Of a stretch of 64,000 nt of DNA, positions 1 to 9,500 are shown in pieces (position 1 is the stretch's first letter; every line of letters starts with the position of its first letter). Source of the stretch: Commensalibacter communis (lineage in GTDB: Bacteria; Pseudomonadota; Alphaproteobacteria; Acetobacterales; Acetobacteraceae); assembly GCF_947179015.1 (NCBI RefSeq), contig NZ_CAMXCM010000001.1:169387-233386 (forward strand), in the 5' to 3' direction. Made by a program: the position numbers and the translations under genes. Under the pieces are notes generated by a model that had not been told where the DNA came from, did not search any database, and saw only the letters and a program-made list of their open reading frames with translations.

Positions 1-549
1 CCACAAGATTATGCCTCTATTTTAAAGTCTGGTGTTAAAGCGGAATTGACAGCTATTCAATATCCTGGGAAAATTTTTAAAGCAGATTATTTAACGTCTG
101 CGCGGGCATTTAATACAACGACCCGAACAGTGACAACCGAATTAACGGTTGATAATGCATCTCATTTATTGTGGCCGGGTACTTTTGTAAATGTTCATTT
201 CATCGCCCCTGCAGATCCTAATATATTAATCTTACCAGAACAAGCGCTGATTTTTAGAGCGCAAGGTATGCAAGTTGCTGTGATTGGAACGGATAATCGG
301 GTTCGAATGCACAATGTGACTTTGGGAAATAATTTGGGTAAATCTGTACAAATCTTATCAGGGGTTACTAAAACAGACCGTGTTGTGAATAATCCTTCGG
401 CTGGATTGATGGACGGGCAATTGGTGAAGTTAGTGGATAGCACCCCTGGGTATAATGATGATTTTCAAAATACAGAGCAAATAACTCCTAAACATGAAAA
501 TGAATCGCTCAAGAAAAATGCTGCACAACCTGTCGAGGTACAACAATAA
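1..549 (+). CDS. RND efflux periplasmic adaptor (membrane fusion protein), 5'-truncated by window edge
   Basis: The reading frame is open from base 1, so only the C-terminal 182 residues or so of a longer adaptor are present. What is visible is the beta-barrel and membrane-proximal part of an HlyD/AcrA-type membrane fusion protein: a stretch around TRTVTTELTVDN, then LLWPGTFVNVHF, then a LPEQAL segment, the usual order in RND adaptors. Such proteins bridge an inner-membrane pump and an outer-membrane channel in the periplasm. The tail after residue 130 or so is polar and low complexity. The stop overlaps the start of the channel gene by one base (TAATG), so the two are translationally coupled. 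The partner permease is not in the window; it would have to lie upstream or elsewhere. Family call is firm, substrate unknown. Confidence 0.85.
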   Translation, partial: PQDYASILKSGVKAELTAIQYPGKIFKADYLTSARAFNTTTRTVTTELTVDNASHLLWPGTFVNVHFIAPADPNILILPEQALIFRAQGMQVAVIGTDNRVRMHNVTLGNNLGKSVQILSGVTKTDRVVNNPSAGLMDGQLVKLVDSTPGYNDDFQNTEQITPKHENESLKKNAAQPVEVQQ

Positions 550-2063
550 TGTTGAATAACTTTAGATTACAGCACACTCGAATAGGGATATGTTTAGTTT
601 CGGGTTTGTTGATGTTAAGCGCATGTGATTTAGCCCCTGAATATAAACGACCTCAATATGCTTTGCCTGATACATGGCAAGGGACGGCGCCGTTTCATGT
701 TGCTCAACCCTTAGATGAAATCCCAAAAGGGACATGGTGGACTGTATTTAATGATCCAACTTTAAATCAATTAGAAGACCAGCTGAATAAAAATAACCCT
801 GATCTAAAGGCTGCCGCAGAGACTTTTATGCAAAGTCGTGCGTTGTTAAGCGAAGTCAAATCTCAGCTCTATCCCAATTTAACGCTCTCGGCTGGTGGAG
901 GACGGTATAAACAGTCTCATAATCGTCTGTTTCGTAGCTCGACAAGCAATGGACCTATTACAGAGAATAATGCCCAATATCAAGCCTCTGCAATGTGGGA
1001 GGTTGATTTGTGGGGCAGGATTCGTAATCAGATTAAAATGCAGCGCAGTCTAGCACAAGTGAGTGCTGCTGACTATGAAGCGGCTAAGTTGAGTTTACAA
1101 GCCGAATTAGCCCGAAACTATATGATTTTACGTGGATATGATGCGCAAAATGAAGTGTTAAAAGAGTCAATTAAATATTTTGAAGCCGCTGTTGATGTGA
1201 CACGTATGCGTCAAATGGGGGCAATTGCTGCGGGCATTGACGTATCCAGAGCTGAAAATCAACTTGAAATGACCAAGGCACAACAGACAGAAATTCAGGC
1301 TCAACGTGATATTACAGAACATGCAATTGCGGTATTGGTCAATCAAGTTCCCATGGGTTTTCATGTTGAACCTATAAAATCGAATGAGGCGATGAATATT
1401 CCCAATGTGCCTTTGGGGGTTCCTTCTGCCTTGTTACAACGTCGCCCTGATATTGCCAGCGCTGAACGTCAAATGGCAGCGGCTAATCGTGCTATTGGGG
1501 TATCAAAAGCAGCTTTTTACCCAGATATTACCATTAATGCTTTAAGTGGATTTGAAGATAGTGGTTTTGGTTTAGCCACATTGCCGAACAGTATGTGGTC
1601 AGCGGCAGTTAAGGCTGCCCTTCCTCTATTTCAAGGCGGGTTACGCAGAGCAACGTTACAAAGGAATTGGTCTCAATATCGACAAACCAGAGACAATTAT
1701 CGTTCAGTTGTATTAAATGGCTTTAAAGAGGTTGCTGATAATTTGACGTTGACCCAAAAAATGTCAAAAAAATTTAGAGAGAATAAAGCAGCGTCAGAAG
1801 CAGCATTGCGAACACAAGGGATGGCAATGTCTTTGTATACGGGTGGCTTAACAAATTATTTAGATGTTGTTACTGCACAAACAGCAGCCTTAACCGCCCA
1901 GATAGCAGAGGTGGAAAGTAAAACCAGGTTAATGCAAGCTTCTGTCAATCTGATCACCGCTTTAGGTGGGGGATGGGATGCAAACGAACTGCCACAGAAA
2001 AAGTTAGAATCAGTAGGTGTGTTTCAGTATAGTCATTTAGGGAATAGTGTGGGCAAAGAATAA
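549..2063 (+). CDS. NodT-family outer-membrane efflux channel lipoprotein
   Basis: A 504-residue outer-membrane factor of the TolC/NodT family, the exit duct of a tripartite drug efflux pump. The N-terminus is a lipoprotein signal: basic start, hydrophobic GICLVSGLLML, and lipobox LSAC with the lipidated cysteine at residue 26. The mature start DLAPEYKRP and the following WW(T/W)VFNDPTLNQL segment are typical of the family, as are the two duplicated coiled-coil/barrel halves and the LLQRRPDIASAERQM motif near residue 296. It starts on the last base of the adaptor stop codon. A second channel of the same family lies at 33327-34868. Whether this one serves the partial adaptor upstream is inferred from the overlap; substrate unknown. 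Confidence 0.92.
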   Translation: MLNNFRLQHTRIGICLVSGLLMLSACDLAPEYKRPQYALPDTWQGTAPFHVAQPLDEIPKGTWWTVFNDPTLNQLEDQLNKNNPDLKAAAETFMQSRALLSEVKSQLYPNLTLSAGGGRYKQSHNRLFRSSTSNGPITENNAQYQASAMWEVDLWGRIRNQIKMQRSLAQVSAADYEAAKLSLQAELARNYMILRGYDAQNEVLKESIKYFEAAVDVTRMRQMGAIAAGIDVSRAENQLEMTKAQQTEIQAQRDITEHAIAVLVNQVPMGFHVEPIKSNEAMNIPNVPLGVPSALLQRRPDIASAERQMAAANRAIGVSKAAFYPDITINALSGFEDSGFGLATLPNSMWSAAVKAALPLFQGGLRRATLQRNWSQYRQTRDNYRSVVLNGFKEVADNLTLTQKMSKKFRENKAASEAALRTQGMAMSLYTGGLTNYLDVVTAQTAALTAQIAEVESKTRLMQASVNLITALGGGWDANELPQKKLESVGVFQYSHLGNSVGKE

Positions 2064-2172
2064 ACTCGAAATATGGAGAGTTCAATAAATTCATTGCTAG
2101 CAACATTTTAGTATTGTATAAATTCACCTAAATAATAACCTTTATAGCTCTAAAGTTAAAGTGAATATAAAA

Positions 2173-3666
2173 ATGGAAAAGACTGTCCCTACGGTTGCTA
2201 TTGTCTTATTTGTAAAAAATGAATTCTCTGATATCAAGGGTTGGATTGCTTGGCATTTTGCTCTTGGAGTTAAAACATTATTTGTTTTTGATGACCACTC
2301 GACCGACGGAACGTGGGAAGTATTACAAGCTGCGGCTAAATGTTTTGATATTCGTCTTTTTCGTACAGACCCTTTAAATGAAACTAATTTTTATTGGCGC
2401 CAGAAAAAAAGTTTTCTTCAAGCTGTCGAAGAGTGTAAGGGTGAATATGATTGGTTAGGTTTTTTAGATGGAGATGAATACATCTACATCAAGCATTTCG
2501 ATACGTTACCTGAATTTTTTTACCGATTTGATCATGCTGATGCTGTTGCCTTTTCTTGGAAAATTTACGGACATTCTAATAAAGTCGTTAGACCTAAGCT
2601 TACTATTGTAGAATCATTTGTGGAGCATTCGACTACAAATCTAGGTGATAATCAACTTATTAAAACTTTTTTACGCCCAGAAAAATTAAAAGGCAATTAT
2701 CATGATCCACATTGGTTCTACGATATTGATGCTGATCGTTATGTAAGACCTCATGGGGGTAAAGTTAAAAATCCTGGTGCAACTCAAGAAATTGAATGGT
2801 CAGATGCATTTGTAATGCATTATATTTGTAGAAGTATGGAACACTTTGTTGATCGTGTAAAAAAACGCCCAGACAACGCGGGATATTGGAAGCGCTTCGC
2901 ATGTTCAGACATCAAAGATACAGAACCATTGCGTTTTGTTCCAAAAATGAATGACAACTTAATAATGATTCATAAAGCGATGTTGAAGGATGCTATTCAA
3001 AAATTAGGTAGCTCACCATATACGTCTCAAAATATAGTTGGTAACAATATTGGATATTCTGAAACGCCCGCGGTTTACCGAGTTAAATCCCATTTTGATA
3101 CATTTCTTTGTTACGATCCATCTAGTAAACTCGTTGTACATGCCACAGAAGAGAGTATTAATCAAAATAATTATAAAATACTTTTGGGGCTCATATACCC
3201 TTCATTGCCAAACATAATAACTATTACATTAGAAATGCAAGATGATGACGTTCCTTATCTTAGAACTAGAGAAGGGGTGCCTTTGTATAATAAATTGTTC
3301 TTCCGTATTGATGCGTTGGATGATGGCAAAAAGGGGTTGCTTACCTTAGCTGGGGATGTTTATTATTACACCTGTTTCATGCCACCTAACGGGTCGTGTG
3401 GTGACTTGTATTCTGATCGTTTAATTTGTAACGATAATGAAAAAGTGACATTGGAGTATGTTGGTGAGGGGAGTGACTTCATCGATGACAGTCTTCCGTT
3501 TAATGTGTTTGACGTGTCAAGCGTAGATACGATTATAGAGTGGATTGCAAATACTCCTAATCTTTCAGAAGATCAGTTTTTACGCGTGATGTATGCTTTG
3601 CCACCATCAGTACGTGATCATATTTCTAAATATCTTATTCCAGGTCTATTATGGCCTTATATTTAA
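2173..3666 (+). CDS. Two-domain glycosyltransferase (family 2-like) with uncharacterised C-terminal module
   Basis: The first 260 residues or so look like a GT-A fold glycosyltransferase of the Glyco_tranf_2_4/GT92-like type: VAIVLFVKNEFSDIKGW, a DDHSTDGT nucleotide-binding motif, and GFLDGDEYI, whose DGD would be the metal-binding DxD. HYICRS(M)EHF and a W..HGG-type stretch follow. Residues from about 300 to the end (starting near YRVKSHFDTFLCYD) are a separate domain I do not recognise by name; it is rich in beta-strand-like alternation and ends in GLLWPYI. No transmembrane segment is visible, so it is probably cytosolic. The ATG at 2173 is taken as start; a GTG at 2161 would add four residues, and neither has a clear ribosome binding site. 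Acceptor unknown: cell-surface polysaccharide is a guess. It stands alone between an efflux pair and rplK. Confidence 0.75.
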   Translation: MEKTVPTVAIVLFVKNEFSDIKGWIAWHFALGVKTLFVFDDHSTDGTWEVLQAAAKCFDIRLFRTDPLNETNFYWRQKKSFLQAVEECKGEYDWLGFLDGDEYIYIKHFDTLPEFFYRFDHADAVAFSWKIYGHSNKVVRPKLTIVESFVEHSTTNLGDNQLIKTFLRPEKLKGNYHDPHWFYDIDADRYVRPHGGKVKNPGATQEIEWSDAFVMHYICRSMEHFVDRVKKRPDNAGYWKRFACSDIKDTEPLRFVPKMNDNLIMIHKAMLKDAIQKLGSSPYTSQNIVGNNIGYSETPAVYRVKSHFDTFLCYDPSSKLVVHATEESINQNNYKILLGLIYPSLPNIITITLEMQDDDVPYLRTREGVPLYNKLFFRIDALDDGKKGLLTLAGDVYYYTCFMPPNGSCGDLYSDRLICNDNEKVTLEYVGEGSDFIDDSLPFNVFDVSSVDTIIEWIANTPNLSEDQFLRVMYALPPSVRDHISKYLIPGLLWPYI

Positions 3667-3828
3667 ATATGCAGAGTTAACACTTTATTGACGGTCTGAT
3701 GTTTGTAGTATCAGACAGTTTAAATGATGATGTTCGCTTATGTTTTATGAGATACAAAAAAGTGGTAACAAAATATTTGTATATAGGTGGTGTCGGATTA
3801 ATTTAAGAGAATATTTTCAATAAAATTC
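3667..3828. other. Intergenic region between glycosyltransferase and rplK promoter, with weak terminator hairpin
   Basis: No gene is visible. A 7-bp inverted repeat, GTCTGAT at 3694-3700 and ATCAGAC at 3710-3716, could end the glycosyltransferase transcript, but it is not followed by a proper T tract. The rest up to the promoter at 3829 is AT-rich without recognisable structure. Confidence 0.4.
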
Positions 3829-3857
3829 TTGACAAATCTTTCAATAAATAGTTAAGA
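3829..3857 (+). promoter_or_regulatory. Predicted sigma-70 promoter of the rplK operon
   Basis: TTGACA at 3829-3834, a perfect -35 match, is followed after 17 bp by TTAAGA at 3852-3857. It lies about 110 bp upstream of rplK, so the transcript would carry a long leader. This is the only good match in the spacer and fits a strong ribosomal protein promoter. Confidence 0.6.
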
Positions 3858-3863
3858 GGTAAG

Positions 3864-3966
3864 TTCTCATCGGAACGCGGGAGATGAACTGTAAGGTAAT
3901 TAAGTATTTCCTTATGGTTTTCGTGTGAACCGCGGTCTGGGTAGAATTTATTAAGGAGACCCGGAT
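3864..3966 (+). promoter_or_regulatory. rplK-rplA mRNA leader, candidate L1 autoregulatory site
   Basis: TCTGGGT at 3936-3942 pairs with ACCCGGA at 3959-3965, giving a 7-bp stem (one G-U) directly against the ATG, with the Shine-Dalgarno AAGGAG (3953-3958) exposed in its loop. A second imperfect pairing is possible between AGTTCTCATC near 3861-3870 and GATGAACT near 3883-3890. In many bacteria L1 binds its own mRNA leader at a mimic of its 23S rRNA site; I infer that role from position and structure, not from a matched motif. Confidence 0.45.
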
Positions 3967-4401
3967 ATGGCCAAAAAGATTGTTGGCTACATTAAATTAC
4001 AAATTCCTGCGGGGAAGGCGAATCCATCCCCACCAGTTGGTCCAGCATTGGGTCAACGTGGTTTGAATATTATGCAATTCTGTAAAGAGTTCAATGCTGC
4101 GACTCAAAATCTTGAACCGGGAATGCCAATTCCTGTTGTGATTACTGCTTATGCGGACCGCACATTTAGCTTTATTACAAAAACACCACCGAATACTTAT
4201 TTCTTGTTAAAAGCTGCTAAAGTATCAAAAGGCGCTCAAGTTATCGGTAAAGGTGCGACTGTTGGTACAGTCAAAATGAGCCAATTGCGTGAAATTGCTG
4301 CTGAAAAAATGAAAGACATGAATGCGAACGATGTCGATGGCGCAGTTCGTATGTTGGTTGGTTCAGCACGTTCAATGGGCTTGAAAGTAGAGGAGTCTTA
4401 A
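3967..4401 (+). CDS. rplK: 50S ribosomal protein L11
   Basis: 144 residues, full length for L11, the protein of the GTPase-associated centre on 23S rRNA where elongation factors act and where RelA senses stalled ribosomes. The N-terminal [22 protein letters not shown] segment with its conserved prolines is diagnostic, as is the C-terminal GSARSMGL rRNA-binding end. Shine-Dalgarno AAGGAG sits 8 bases before the ATG. It is followed after 3 bases by rplA. In most relatives secE and nusG come just upstream; here they do not. Confidence 0.99.
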   Translation: MAKKIVGYIKLQIPAGKANPSPPVGPALGQRGLNIMQFCKEFNAATQNLEPGMPIPVVITAYADRTFSFITKTPPNTYFLLKAAKVSKGAQVIGKGATVGTVKMSQLREIAAEKMKDMNANDVDGAVRMLVGSARSMGLKVEES

Positions 4402-4404
4402 GAC

Positions 4405-5100
4405 ATGGCTAAAAATAAACGTCTTGCTGCGGCTCATGCTACTTTAGAACGTCATAAAGTTTATTCTCTACAAGAAGCGATTGCTCTTGTTGTTGGTAAT
4501 GCTAAAGCTAAATTTGACGAAACCATTGAAATTGCGATTAACTTGGGTGTAGATCCTCGTTATGCAGATCAAATGGTTCGTGGCTTAATGTCCCTTCCTC
4601 ATGGAACAGGTAAAACATTACGCGTTGGTGTGTTTGCTCGTGGCGATAAAGCTGAAGAAGCAAGAGCAGCAGGCGCTGATGTTGTTGGTGATGAAGATCT
4701 AGCTGAAAAAATTCAAGCTGGTCAAATTGATTTTGACCGTTGTATTGCAACCCCTGACATGATGGCATTGGTTGGTCGTTTAGGTAAGGTGCTTGGTCCA
4801 CGTGGATTAATGCCAAACCCTAAATTGGGAACCGTGACAATGGATGTTAAGGGTGCAGTCAGTGCGGCTAAATCTGGACAAGTAGAATATCGCGCTGAAA
4901 AAGGTGGTGTTGTGCATGCTGGTATTGGTAAAGCATCTTTTACTGCAACTAACCTTGTAGAAAATATCCGTGCATTTGTTGATGCAGTGCAAAAAGCACG
5001 TCCAACAGGTGTAAAAGGAACTTATATGAAGAAGATTTATCTTTCTTCAACAATGGGTCCTGGGATTGAAATTGATATTGCTAGCGTTAACGCTGGTTAA
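4405..5100 (+). CDS. rplA: 50S ribosomal protein L1
   Basis: 231 residues, normal length. L1 forms the mobile stalk that helps deacylated tRNA leave the E site, and in many bacteria it represses its own rplK-rplA mRNA. The signature region [19 protein letters not shown] is intact, followed by [19 protein letters not shown]. It lies 3 bases after rplK, so both are co-translated. The downstream spacer holds hairpins and the L10 leader. Confidence 0.99.
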   Translation: MAKNKRLAAAHATLERHKVYSLQEAIALVVGNAKAKFDETIEIAINLGVDPRYADQMVRGLMSLPHGTGKTLRVGVFARGDKAEEARAAGADVVGDEDLAEKIQAGQIDFDRCIATPDMMALVGRLGKVLGPRGLMPNPKLGTVTMDVKGAVSAAKSGQVEYRAEKGGVVHAGIGKASFTATNLVENIRAFVDAVQKARPTGVKGTYMKKIYLSSTMGPGIEIDIASVNAG

Positions 5101-5117
5101 TATGATATAGAGTTATC

Positions 5118-5170
5118 ATTGGCTTGTATTTTACAAGTCAATGCATATATAGGGTAAGATATCTTGCCCT
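5118..5170 (+). terminator. Twin hairpins after rplA
   Basis: First stem: 5118-5128 with 5132-5142 (11 bp, one G-U, 3-base loop). Second: AGGGTAAG/CTTGCCCT within 5151-5170. Neither is followed by a clear T tract, so they may be processing or partial termination signals between rplA and the L10 leader. Confidence 0.45.
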
Positions 5171-5374
5171 ACACCTGTCCAAGACCGTGCGTAACTTTGT
5201 TTTAAAAGTTCTTGTAACTGCGAACGGGAGGCGGGGCTGGTATGTATAGATTTTATAAGTCTATTTATGTGCTAGTGTAACCGTTTAGGACAGGCGAACC
5301 GGATTATATTTCATGTATAATCTAAATGGTAACCTGAACAGTCAATGATTGACTGATCAAATTGGAGACGGGAT
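5171..5374 (+). promoter_or_regulatory. Ribosomal protein L10 mRNA leader
   Basis: A 200-base untranslated stretch before rplJ bounded by a long-range stem, CCTGTCC at 5174-5180 with GGACAGG at 5288-5294. Purine-rich single-stranded stretches lie inside (GCGAACGGGAGGCGGGG near 5220-5236). A long structured leader at exactly this place is the hallmark of the L10(L12)4 autoregulatory element, in which the complex binds and blocks rplJ translation. Call from position and architecture; no covariance model was run. Confidence 0.6.
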
Positions 5375-5893
5375 TTGGACCGCACGGAAAAACGAGCTTT
5401 TGTTGCTTCCATGGCATCTGTTTTCGCAAATACATCAATGCTTGTTGTTACACGTAACAAAGGATTGGATGTGGCTGCTGTTACAGATTTGCGTCGTCGT
5501 ATGCGCGCTGCTGGTGCAACTTACAAAGTTGGAAAAAACCGCTTGGTCACCCTTGCTGCTAAAGGTACCCCATTCGAAGGTATTACCCCATTGTTAACTG
5601 GTCCTACTGCTCTTGCATGGGCACAAGATCCAGTTTCAGTTGCGAAAGTAGCCGTCGAGTTCGCCAAAACCAATGATAAACTTGAAATTCTTGGTGGTAA
5701 TTTAGATGGGCAGATGCTTGATTTAAATCAAGTTAAAGCTCTAGCAGAATTGCCTTCATTGGATGTATTGCGTGCACAGCTGGTTGGGCTTATTTCTACA
5801 CCTGCTACGCGTATTGCTGGTGTTGTTCAAGCTCCTGCTGGACAATTGGCACGGGTTTTTGGCGCTTATGCGGACAAAGGTGAAGCGGCTTAA
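5375..5893 (+). CDS. rplJ: 50S ribosomal protein L10
   Basis: 172 residues; the base of the L7/L12 stalk. The start is TTG at 5375, giving MDRTEKRAFV, the usual alphaproteobacterial N-terminus, with GGAG at 5364-5367 before it. Conserved features are the VGKNRL rRNA-binding motif near residue 52 and the C-terminal helix that binds L7/L12 dimers. The weak start and the long structured leader both fit feedback control of this gene. rplL follows after 84 bases. Confidence 0.98.
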   Translation: MDRTEKRAFVASMASVFANTSMLVVTRNKGLDVAAVTDLRRRMRAAGATYKVGKNRLVTLAAKGTPFEGITPLLTGPTALAWAQDPVSVAKVAVEFAKTNDKLEILGGNLDGQMLDLNQVKALAELPSLDVLRAQLVGLISTPATRIAGVVQAPAGQLARVFGAYADKGEAA

Positions 5894-5977
5894 TAAGATT
5901 AAGCTTTTATTAATTTGCTAAATTATTAGTAAATTTGTATTGAACACTTATATTAGTATATAAATAGGATAGATATC

Positions 5978-6346
5978 ATGGCTGATTTAGCTAAAATTGT
6001 TGACGAATTATCTGCATTAACTGTTTTGGAAGCTGCAGAACTTTCTAAAATGTTAGAAGAAAAATGGGGCGTTTCTGCTGCTGCTCCAGTTGCTGTTGCT
6101 GCTGCTGCTGCTCCTGCTGCTGCTGCTGAAGAAAAAACAGAATTTGATGTAATTCTTGCTAAATCTGGTGACAAAAAAATTAACGTCATTAAAGAAGTTC
6201 GCGCAATCACAGGTCTTGGTTTAAAAGAAGCTAAAGATCTAGTTGAAGGTGCACCACAAACTCTTAAAGAGGGTGTGAATAAAGATGAAGCAGAAAAAAT
6301 TAAGAAGACCCTTGAAGAACAAGGTGCTACTGTCGAATTTAAATAA
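5978..6346 (+). CDS. rplL: 50S ribosomal protein L7/L12
   Basis: 122 residues, the multi-copy stalk protein that recruits translation GTPases. N-terminal dimerisation domain ([22 protein letters not shown]), an Ala/Val/Pro hinge around residues 34-50, then the globular C-terminal domain with [20 protein letters not shown]. The hinge is encoded by GCT/GTT-biased repeats, which creates an antisense reading frame that is only a shadow. A strong hairpin follows before rpoB. Confidence 0.99.
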   Translation: MADLAKIVDELSALTVLEAAELSKMLEEKWGVSAAAPVAVAAAAAPAAAAEEKTEFDVILAKSGDKKINVIKEVRAITGLGLKEAKDLVEGAPQTLKEGVNKDEAEKIKKTLEEQGATVEFK

Positions 6347-6402
6347 TGCTATGGATCAAACGTTTATAGGGCTTTCTCTATATCGTTGGATTTAGGATTA
6401 CG

Positions 6403-6437
6403 GTAGGGCGGAACCCAAGGTTTGGGTGTCCGCCTAC
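6403..6437 (+). terminator. rplL-rpoB intergenic attenuator/processing hairpin
   Basis: Long stem: GTAGGGCGGA and ACCCAA on the left pair with TTGGGT and TCCGCCTAC on the right, with one bulged G on each side and a 3-base loop. A run of eight T begins some 15 bases later (about 6452). The same spot in enterobacteria carries a partial terminator and RNase III site that lowers rpoBC output relative to rplJL; I infer an equivalent role. Confidence 0.6.
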
Positions 6438-6586
6438 TTGGTCGTTAAAGAGTTTTTTTTGACGACGTAAATAAAATATGTTTCCCTAGGTTTTAGGGGT
6501 AGGCGTAACTCTTTGGTTGAGAGTTATATTTTAGTTATCATTAGCCGATTATTTGTTTTACAGATGATGGATAAAAACAAATATAG

Positions 6587-9500
6587 TTGGCAACAAGCGA
6601 TGGGGCACAATACACGATGAACGCGGTAAGCAAATCGTTCACGGGACGCAAGCGCATTCGCAAAAATTTTGGACGGATTCCAGAAATCGCACCAATGCCG
6701 AATCTTATTGATGTGCAAAGGGCGAGTTATGAGGCTTTTTTACAGCGCGATGTAAAGCCAGAGAACCGTTCCTTAATGGGGTTGGAAGAAGTATTTCGTT
6801 CGATTTTTCCAATCAATGATTTTGCGGGTAATGGTCGTCTCGAATTTGTAAATTACGAATTTGAAGAACCGAAATATGATGTTGAGGAATGTCTTCAGCG
6901 TGGATTGACCTATGCGGCTCCTTTGAGAGTCGTTCTTCGTTTGATTGTATGGGACATTGACGAAGATACAGGTTCACGTTCTATTCGCGATATTAAAGAG
7001 CAACCCGTTTATATGGGTGATATGCCTTTAATGACGGAAAATGGTACCTTTATTGTCAATGGTACGGAACGCGTTATTGTATCGCAAATGCACCGTAGTC
7101 CAGGTGTGTTTTTTGATCATGATGGTGGTAAGACGCATTCTTCTGGTAAGTTTTTATTTACAGCCAGAATTATTCCTTATCGTGGTTCATGGTTAGATTT
7201 TGAATTTGATAGTAAAGATTTAATTTACGTTCGTATTGATCGTAAAAGAAAATTCCCTGTTACAACATTGTTGTACGCCCTCGAAGGCGAAAACTCTATT
7301 GCATTGCGCGATGCAAAAGCAATAGAAGGTGGGGATGTAGATTCTATTCCAGTACGTGGAATGGATGACGATGAAATTCTTTCTTATTTTTACAATACAG
7401 TTACGTTTAAAAAAATTGATGGTGGTTGGGCACGTTCATTCGAACCAGATGCTTTCCGTAATATGAAGTTATTGGCTCCATTGGTTGATGCTGATACAGG
7501 TGAAGTGGTTGCCGATGTTAATGTGAAGCTTACTGCACGCACCGTACGTAAAATTGCAGAAAAAACAAAAAGCGTTTTAGTTCGTAGAGAAGAGTTACTA
7601 GGTCGTTATTTTGCTCATGATTTGGTGAATGAAAATACGGGTGAAATTTATGCTGAAGCTGGTGAAGAGCTTACAGAGGCCACACTAGATCGTTTTGAAG
7701 AGCTTGGATTAGATGAAATTCCAACTTTGGCTGTAGATAATGTCACAGGGCCTTGGATTAGAAATACATTAATTACAGATAAAAATACTTCCAGAGACGA
7801 TGCGTTGGTTGATATCTATCGTGTGATGCGTCCTGGTGAGCCACCAACTGCAGAAACTGCTGAATCTTTATTACGTGGATTGTTCTTTGATTATGACCGC
7901 TACGACTTATCAGCCGTTGGTCGTGTAAAAATGAATATTCGCTTAGGTGTTCCTGGCGATGATACAATTCGCGTTTTACGTAAAGTTGATATTCTTCGCA
8001 CAATTAAAATCATGTGTGAACTTAAAGATGGTCAAGGTAGTGTCGATGATATTGATAACCTTGGAAACCGTCGTGTGCGTTCTGTTGGTGAATTGATGGA
8101 AAATCAATATCGCCTTGGTTTGTTAAGAATGGAACGTGCAATTCGTGAGCGTATGGGATCAGTTGATATTGATACCGTCATGCCTCATGATTTAATTAAT
8201 GCTAAACCTGCTGTTGCCGCTGTTAGAGAGTTTTTTGGTTCTTCTCAGTTGTCACAATTTATGGATCAAACCAACCCATTATCCGAAGTGACCCATAAAC
8301 GCCGCTTGTCTGCGTTGGGACCAGGTGGGTTGACTCGTGAGCGTGCAGGGTTTGAAGTTCGTGACGTTCATCCAACGCATTATGGTCGTATTTGTCCGAT
8401 TGAAACGCCTGAAGGGCCGAATATTGGGTTGATTAACTCACTATCTACTTACGCGAAAGTGAATAAATACGGATTCATTGAAACACCTTATCGCTTGGTG
8501 CAAGACGGCAAATTGCAAGATGGATGGAAATATCTATCCGCTATGGAAGAGGACAAGCTAATTGTTGCTCAGGCTGATGCGAAGCAGGATGCTGAAGGTA
8601 ATTTGACTGATGAGTTAGTTTCTGTTCGCAAGAGTGGTGACTTCCAGTTGGTGAAACCAGAAGATGTGACGGCTTGTGACGTTTCTCCAAAACAATTGGT
8701 GTCTGTCGCGGCAGCTTTAATCCCGTTCTTGGAAAACGATGATGCGAACCGTGCATTAATGGGTTCGAACATGCAACGTCAGGCTGTGCCGTTGATTCGT
8801 TCTGACGCACCTTTGGTGGGAACAGGTATGGAAGCAGCCGTTGCTCGTGACTCAGGAGCAACTATTGTCGCAAAACGTGGTGGTATTGTTGATCAGATTG
8901 ACGGTGCGCGTATCGTCGTTCGTGCTACGGATGAGAATGGTTCCACTCAAGGTGTAGATATTTATCGCTTACGTAAATATACCCGTTCGAATCAATCAAC
9001 ATGCATTAATCAACGTCCGCTTGTTTACGTGGGTGATCAGATTAAGGCGGGTGATATCATCGCTGATGGTCCCTCAACGGAATTAGGTGAGTTGGCTTTG
9101 GGGCGCAACGTGTTGGTCGCGTTTATGCCTTGGAATGGATATAACTTCGAAGATTCGATCTTGATTTCAGAACGTATCGCTCGTGATGACGTATTTACTT
9201 CAATTCATATTGAAGAATTCGAAGTCATGGCTCGTGATACAAAATTAGGGCAAGAAGAAATCACACGTGATATTCCAAACGTTGGTGAAGAAGCACTTCG
9301 CAATTTGGATGAAGCTGGGATCGTTTATATCGGTGCAGAAGTTAACCCTGGTGATATTTTAGTCGGTAAAATTACGCCTAAGGGTGAAAGCCCAATGACA
9401 CCAGAAGAAAAACTTTTACGTTCTATTTTCGGTGAAAAAGCTTCTGATGTTCGTGATACCTCATTAAAACTTCCTCCTGGAACCAGCGGTACGATTGTTG

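Noticed and set aside
6060..6130. GCT-rich run that looks like a simple repeat
   Set aside because: It encodes the normal alanine-rich hinge of L7/L12.
5953..6210. Ala-rich antisense frame over rplL
   Set aside because: Produced by the GCT/GTT hinge codons of L7/L12; no independent support.
8230..8345. Possible rifampicin-resistance change in RpoB
   Set aside because: The Asp, His and Ser positions that matter are the sensitive type; the Thr in MDQTNP looks like normal alphaproteobacterial variation.
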